From: Carnobacterium_B sp040274945 | GTDB taxonomy: Bacteria > Bacillota > Bacilli > Lactobacillales > Carnobacteriaceae | Direction: 5' to 3' | DNA: 64,000 nucleotides | NCBI RefSeq assembly: GCF_040274945.1 | Contig: NZ_JBEMAR010000001.1 | Span: 310,001 to 374,000, forward strand | In this document: piece after piece, positions 62,035-64,000 of the stretch | Layout: each line of letters starts with the position of its first letter | How positions within the stretch are numbered: position 1 is the first letter of the stretch | Position numbers and translations under genes: made by a program | Notes under the pieces: model-generated | What the model was told of the DNA's origin: nothing | The model's database searches: none | What the model saw: the letters and a program-made list of their open reading frames with translations, nothing else

Positions 62035-62561
62035 TTTACTATTCCCTCATCTACTTTAGTTATTTGTCGCTCAATTTCTGTTCGAATTTTTGGTTCAGGA
62101 GCGAACTCCTTTTCCCAGTTATCAGGTTTCATAACTTTTCCATCCGTTTTTCTGTAACGTGGTTTGCCATCAGCAAACAGTTTTCCCATATTTGCTTGAT
62201 GGACGATTGAGAAAATCGGATCTGGATTAATACCCATTAATACAAAAGAACCATAGTTAAAATAATTTGCATCCGTTAGCGCATCTACTTGTCCAATTAA
62301 ACGATTCGGGACCTCTTTGGATTGCTCTTTTATTTTGACAATAGATTCTTCAGCTGCTTGCTTCCATTCTGAAACCAAAGATTCAAATTGGTTGATGTCC
62401 CCTTCTACAGTTGCATAAAGGAATTCTAATAGTTCTTCTGTTGTAAAATTTGCCCGTGTAACAGCTTCTTCAGGAGTTAAAGCTTGCGGCTCTTTTTTTA
62501 CTGGCTTATCGAATACTTCATGAAATTCTTTGACTTGCTCAAATGGTGACAATTTAGTCAT
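62031..62561 (-). CDS. MazG/PRA-PH-like (phosphoribosyl-ATP diphosphatase-like) protein
   Basis: A 176-residue all-alpha protein: FEQVKEFHEVFDKPV at the start, FTTEELLEFLYATVEGD with the first Glu pair, and DALTDANYFNYGSFVLMGI with the Asp pair, as in the PRA-PH/MazG fold. The end, KLFADGKPRYRKTDGKVMKP, is like the segment that follows in stand-alone homologues. It probably hydrolyses a nucleotide; no his genes are nearby. AGGAGGAG precedes the ATG. The ATGA overlap with gshAB implies joint translation. Confidence 0.7.
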   Translation of the reverse strand: MTKLSPFEQVKEFHEVFDKPVKKEPQALTPEEAVTRANFTTEELLEFLYATVEGDINQFESLVSEWKQAAEESIVKIKEQSKEVPNRLIGQVDALTDANYFNYGSFVLMGINPDPIFSIVHQANMGKLFADGKPRYRKTDGKVMKPDNWEKEFAPEPKIRTEIERQITKVDEGIVK

Positions 62562-62611
62562 ACTTCGGTTCTCCTCCTGATATAAATAAGGTCTTAAGAT
62601 GATCAGATTTT

Positions 62612-63751
62612 TTATTCGATTGCTTCCTCACTAATTAAATGCTTTCTCAATGCCGCATTCTCTGACTCTAAGATCCTTCTGTTAATTTCAGATTCTTTCA
62701 AATCAGCTTGCATAATTTTTAAAAATTCCATATTATCCTGCGATTGTCGTTTGGTCCTCTCAAGCTGGATTTTTTCATCACTCAATTGCTTGATATCTTT
62801 TTCGAGATCTTCTATTGTATCGGTTAATGCTTTATTTTTTTCAATTAATGAAGCATTTTGAAAACCAATTCCCTTTATTTTCTTTTCATTTTTACCATCT
62901 ACTAAATTAATATAAACCACTACAAATGCTAAACAAGCAATAACAAAAGCTAAACAAGTAATAATAAACGTAAACAATGGTGTTGAATACCTAAGTCCAG
63001 CTAATAGCACACTCATTACGACTGTACAGCTAAAAATCACTAGTCCAATACGATAAGAATTTATTTTTCTTTTCGCATTCAATGCTTTTAAATAATCCAC
63101 TTTATTTTGCAATGCAGCTTTTTCTAAGTGTTCTTGTTCTATTTTTTTTCGAGTTTCATAAAAAAGAACTTTTTCTTTTCTATCCATAGATTCTTGTACT
63201 TGTTCTTGATACTGTTCAAACCATTCTTTTTCTTTGACTAACCTTTCTAATTCTCTATCTATTTCCTGATGATAAGCTGCCTTTTTCAATGAGATTTCCT
63301 CTTCTACTTGTTCAGATTTAAACTGAGCTGAAGCAAGCATCTCTTGGGCATACAGTTCAGCTTTTCGAGTAATTTTATTTGCTTCCACTTTTTCTTTATC
63401 ATACTGTTCAATGGATTGCTCTTTTTTTAATTTAATTTCTTCTTTAGCGGCCGCTATGTCTTGTTGAACTTCTTGATACATCTTTTCAGATTGATGAAAA
63501 GTCTCGGCCAAAATTTCCTCTGCTTCATTCTTTGCCTGCTGGAGAAGCTCTTTCTCATTTAAAAGGGCTGTTTTTGTCGTTCGTTTAGATGGTTTAAGCT
63601 GATTCGATCGCAATGATTCTTTTTCTTTTATTGCCCTTCCTAAAACAGAGTTAAAAACGACATTTGCTGTTTTTGAAAATAAACTGCGTTGCTGTTTATT
63701 TTCCGTTTTTAATAACCTGTTTAAAAAATTGGACTCGTGTTTTTCATCCAT
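62612..63751 (-). CDS. Membrane-embedded coiled-coil protein of unknown function
   Basis: A 379-residue protein. Residues about 60-230 are a long Glu/Lys/Gln-rich coiled coil (KELLQQAKNEAEEILAETF, EEISLKKAAYHQEIDRELER). Two membrane helices follow close together (about 232-288; IGLVIFSCTVVMSVLLAGL, FTFIITCLAFVIACLAFVV). A second coiled coil ends the protein (NKALTDTIEDLEKDIKQLSD). The two helices make a hairpin, so both coils face the cytoplasm. AAAGGAAC precedes the ATG. Its stop is 50 bases before the MazG-like gene, so it may head the gshAB operon. No family recognised. Confidence 0.65.
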   Translation of the reverse strand: MDEKHESNFLNRLLKTENKQQRSLFSKTANVVFNSVLGRAIKEKESLRSNQLKPSKRTTKTALLNEKELLQQAKNEAEEILAETFHQSEKMYQEVQQDIAAAKEEIKLKKEQSIEQYDKEKVEANKITRKAELYAQEMLASAQFKSEQVEEEISLKKAAYHQEIDRELERLVKEKEWFEQYQEQVQESMDRKEKVLFYETRKKIEQEHLEKAALQNKVDYLKALNAKRKINSYRIGLVIFSCTVVMSVLLAGLRYSTPLFTFIITCLAFVIACLAFVVVYINLVDGKNEKKIKGIGFQNASLIEKNKALTDTIEDLEKDIKQLSDEKIQLERTKRQSQDNMEFLKIMQADLKESEINRRILESENAALRKHLISEEAIE

Positions 63752-63826
63752 TACAAAGTTCCTTTCTTTCTCACTTTCATAATCCTCTGATTAATCGAAC
63801 CTAATCAAAAAAATGACTTCTTACAC

Positions 63827-63855
63827 ATTATCGCAAATAATCATAGAAAAGCCAA
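63827..63855 (-). promoter_or_regulatory. Promoter of the coiled-coil/gshAB operon
   Basis: Minus strand TTGGCT (63850-63855), 17-base spacer and GATAAT (63827-63832), about 76 bases before the ATG. Confidence 0.5.
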
Positions 63856-63942
63856 ACCAAAAATTCAATTTGCTTTATAAAAGTAAGCTAATTTTTAAAA
63901 ATCAAACAAACGTTCTTTATTGTAGAATCCATTTTGGTAGAA

Positions 63943-63951
63943 TGGTATACT
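63943..63951 (+). promoter_or_regulatory. Extended -10 promoter of the right-end gene
   Basis: TGGTATACT, 33 bases before the ATG at 63985. The same extended -10 sequence occurs on the minus strand at 13634-13642. Confidence 0.5.
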
Positions 63952-63984
63952 AAGGATAATAATGTTGATAGGAGGATACGCTTT

Positions 63985-64000
63985 ATGAATCAACCTTTAG
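63985..64000 (+). CDS. Start of a gene running out of the window
   Basis: GGAGG lies 9 bases before an ATG at 63985, giving MNQPL before the sequence ends. Product unknown. Its promoter region is divergent from the coiled-coil/gshAB operon. Confidence 0.6.

Noticed and set aside
61848..62210. Plus-strand 120-codon frame across the gshAB/MazG-like junction
   Set aside because: It is antisense to two well-supported overlapping genes, and the product is a Phe/Leu/Ser-rich shadow with no ribosome site.
1..64000. CRISPR array, rRNA, prophage or integrase genes
   Set aside because: No regularly spaced repeats, no rRNA-like segments and no integrase, portal or terminase frames were seen on either strand.

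Overview
The window is 64 kb of a low-GC Firmicute chromosome. The protein families and gene order point to the Lactobacillales, and the best fit is a Carnobacterium-like member of the Carnobacteriaceae. Signs for this are a full pyruvate dehydrogenase operon, an H2O2-forming pyruvate oxidase, the fused glutathione synthase GshAB, LiaFSR, IreB and a T-box in front of alaS. No rRNA, CRISPR array, replication origin or intact prophage was seen. The organism assignment is inference from content, not a database match.

Layout. 1-336: 3' end of a TspO/MBR-like membrane protein. 0.4-9.0 kb (minus): a block whose order recalls Bacillus ylbL-coaD-rsmD-ylbG-ylbC-pycA-ftsW. 9.3-13.6 kb (minus): typA, an inositol-phosphatase-family gene, a UPF0223 gene and a lactate-dehydrogenase-fold protein that has lost its catalytic residues. 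13.8-21 kb (minus): pdhABCD with an upstream Rex-type operator, then gdhA. 21.2 kb: def (plus), followed by IS3-like debris. 22-25.9 kb: a beta-glucoside cassette (phospho-beta-glucosidase, PTS IIBC) divergent from its GntR regulator, with a 20-bp inverted repeat between them. 25.9-30.5 kb: an accessory zone with a SEC-C protein, a two-gene MazG / GIY-YIG-DUF2075 module, and about 1.3 kb of decayed genes including a probable IS200/IS605 (TnpB) right end. 30.6-34.4 kb: pyruvate oxidase, two very small proteins, a lone tRNA-Ala(GGC) and a HAD phosphatase.

34.6-38.1 kb (minus): a heterodimeric ABC exporter. 38.5-40.4 kb (plus): rpoY-rnjA. 40.5-44.1 kb (minus): a HesB-like protein, a KtrA-like K+ channel regulator and liaFSR. 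44.2-51.2 kb (minus): greA, udk, mltG, a DUF1292 protein, ruvX, ireB, and alaS with its T-box leader. 51.2-53.2 kb: a YitT-family protein and a lipid kinase. 53.3-59.6 kb (minus): recD2, a TPR protein, mnmA, a DUF1831 protein and cysteine desulfurase, a sulfur/tRNA-thiolation neighbourhood. 59.7-63.75 kb (minus): gshAB, a MazG/PRA-PH-like protein and a membrane coiled-coil protein, probably one operon. The window ends 16 bases into a plus-strand gene.

Metabolically, the window places pyruvate at a branch: carboxylation (pyc), oxidative decarboxylation (pdh, Rex-type control) and oxidation to acetyl phosphate with H2O2 (pox). Glutathione synthesis, cysteine desulfurase and the LiaFSR envelope system supply stress functions. 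The least explained items are the MazG/GIY-YIG-DUF2075 pair, the LDH-fold pseudoenzyme, the membrane coiled-coil protein beside gshAB, and several inverted repeats in leaders and operators.
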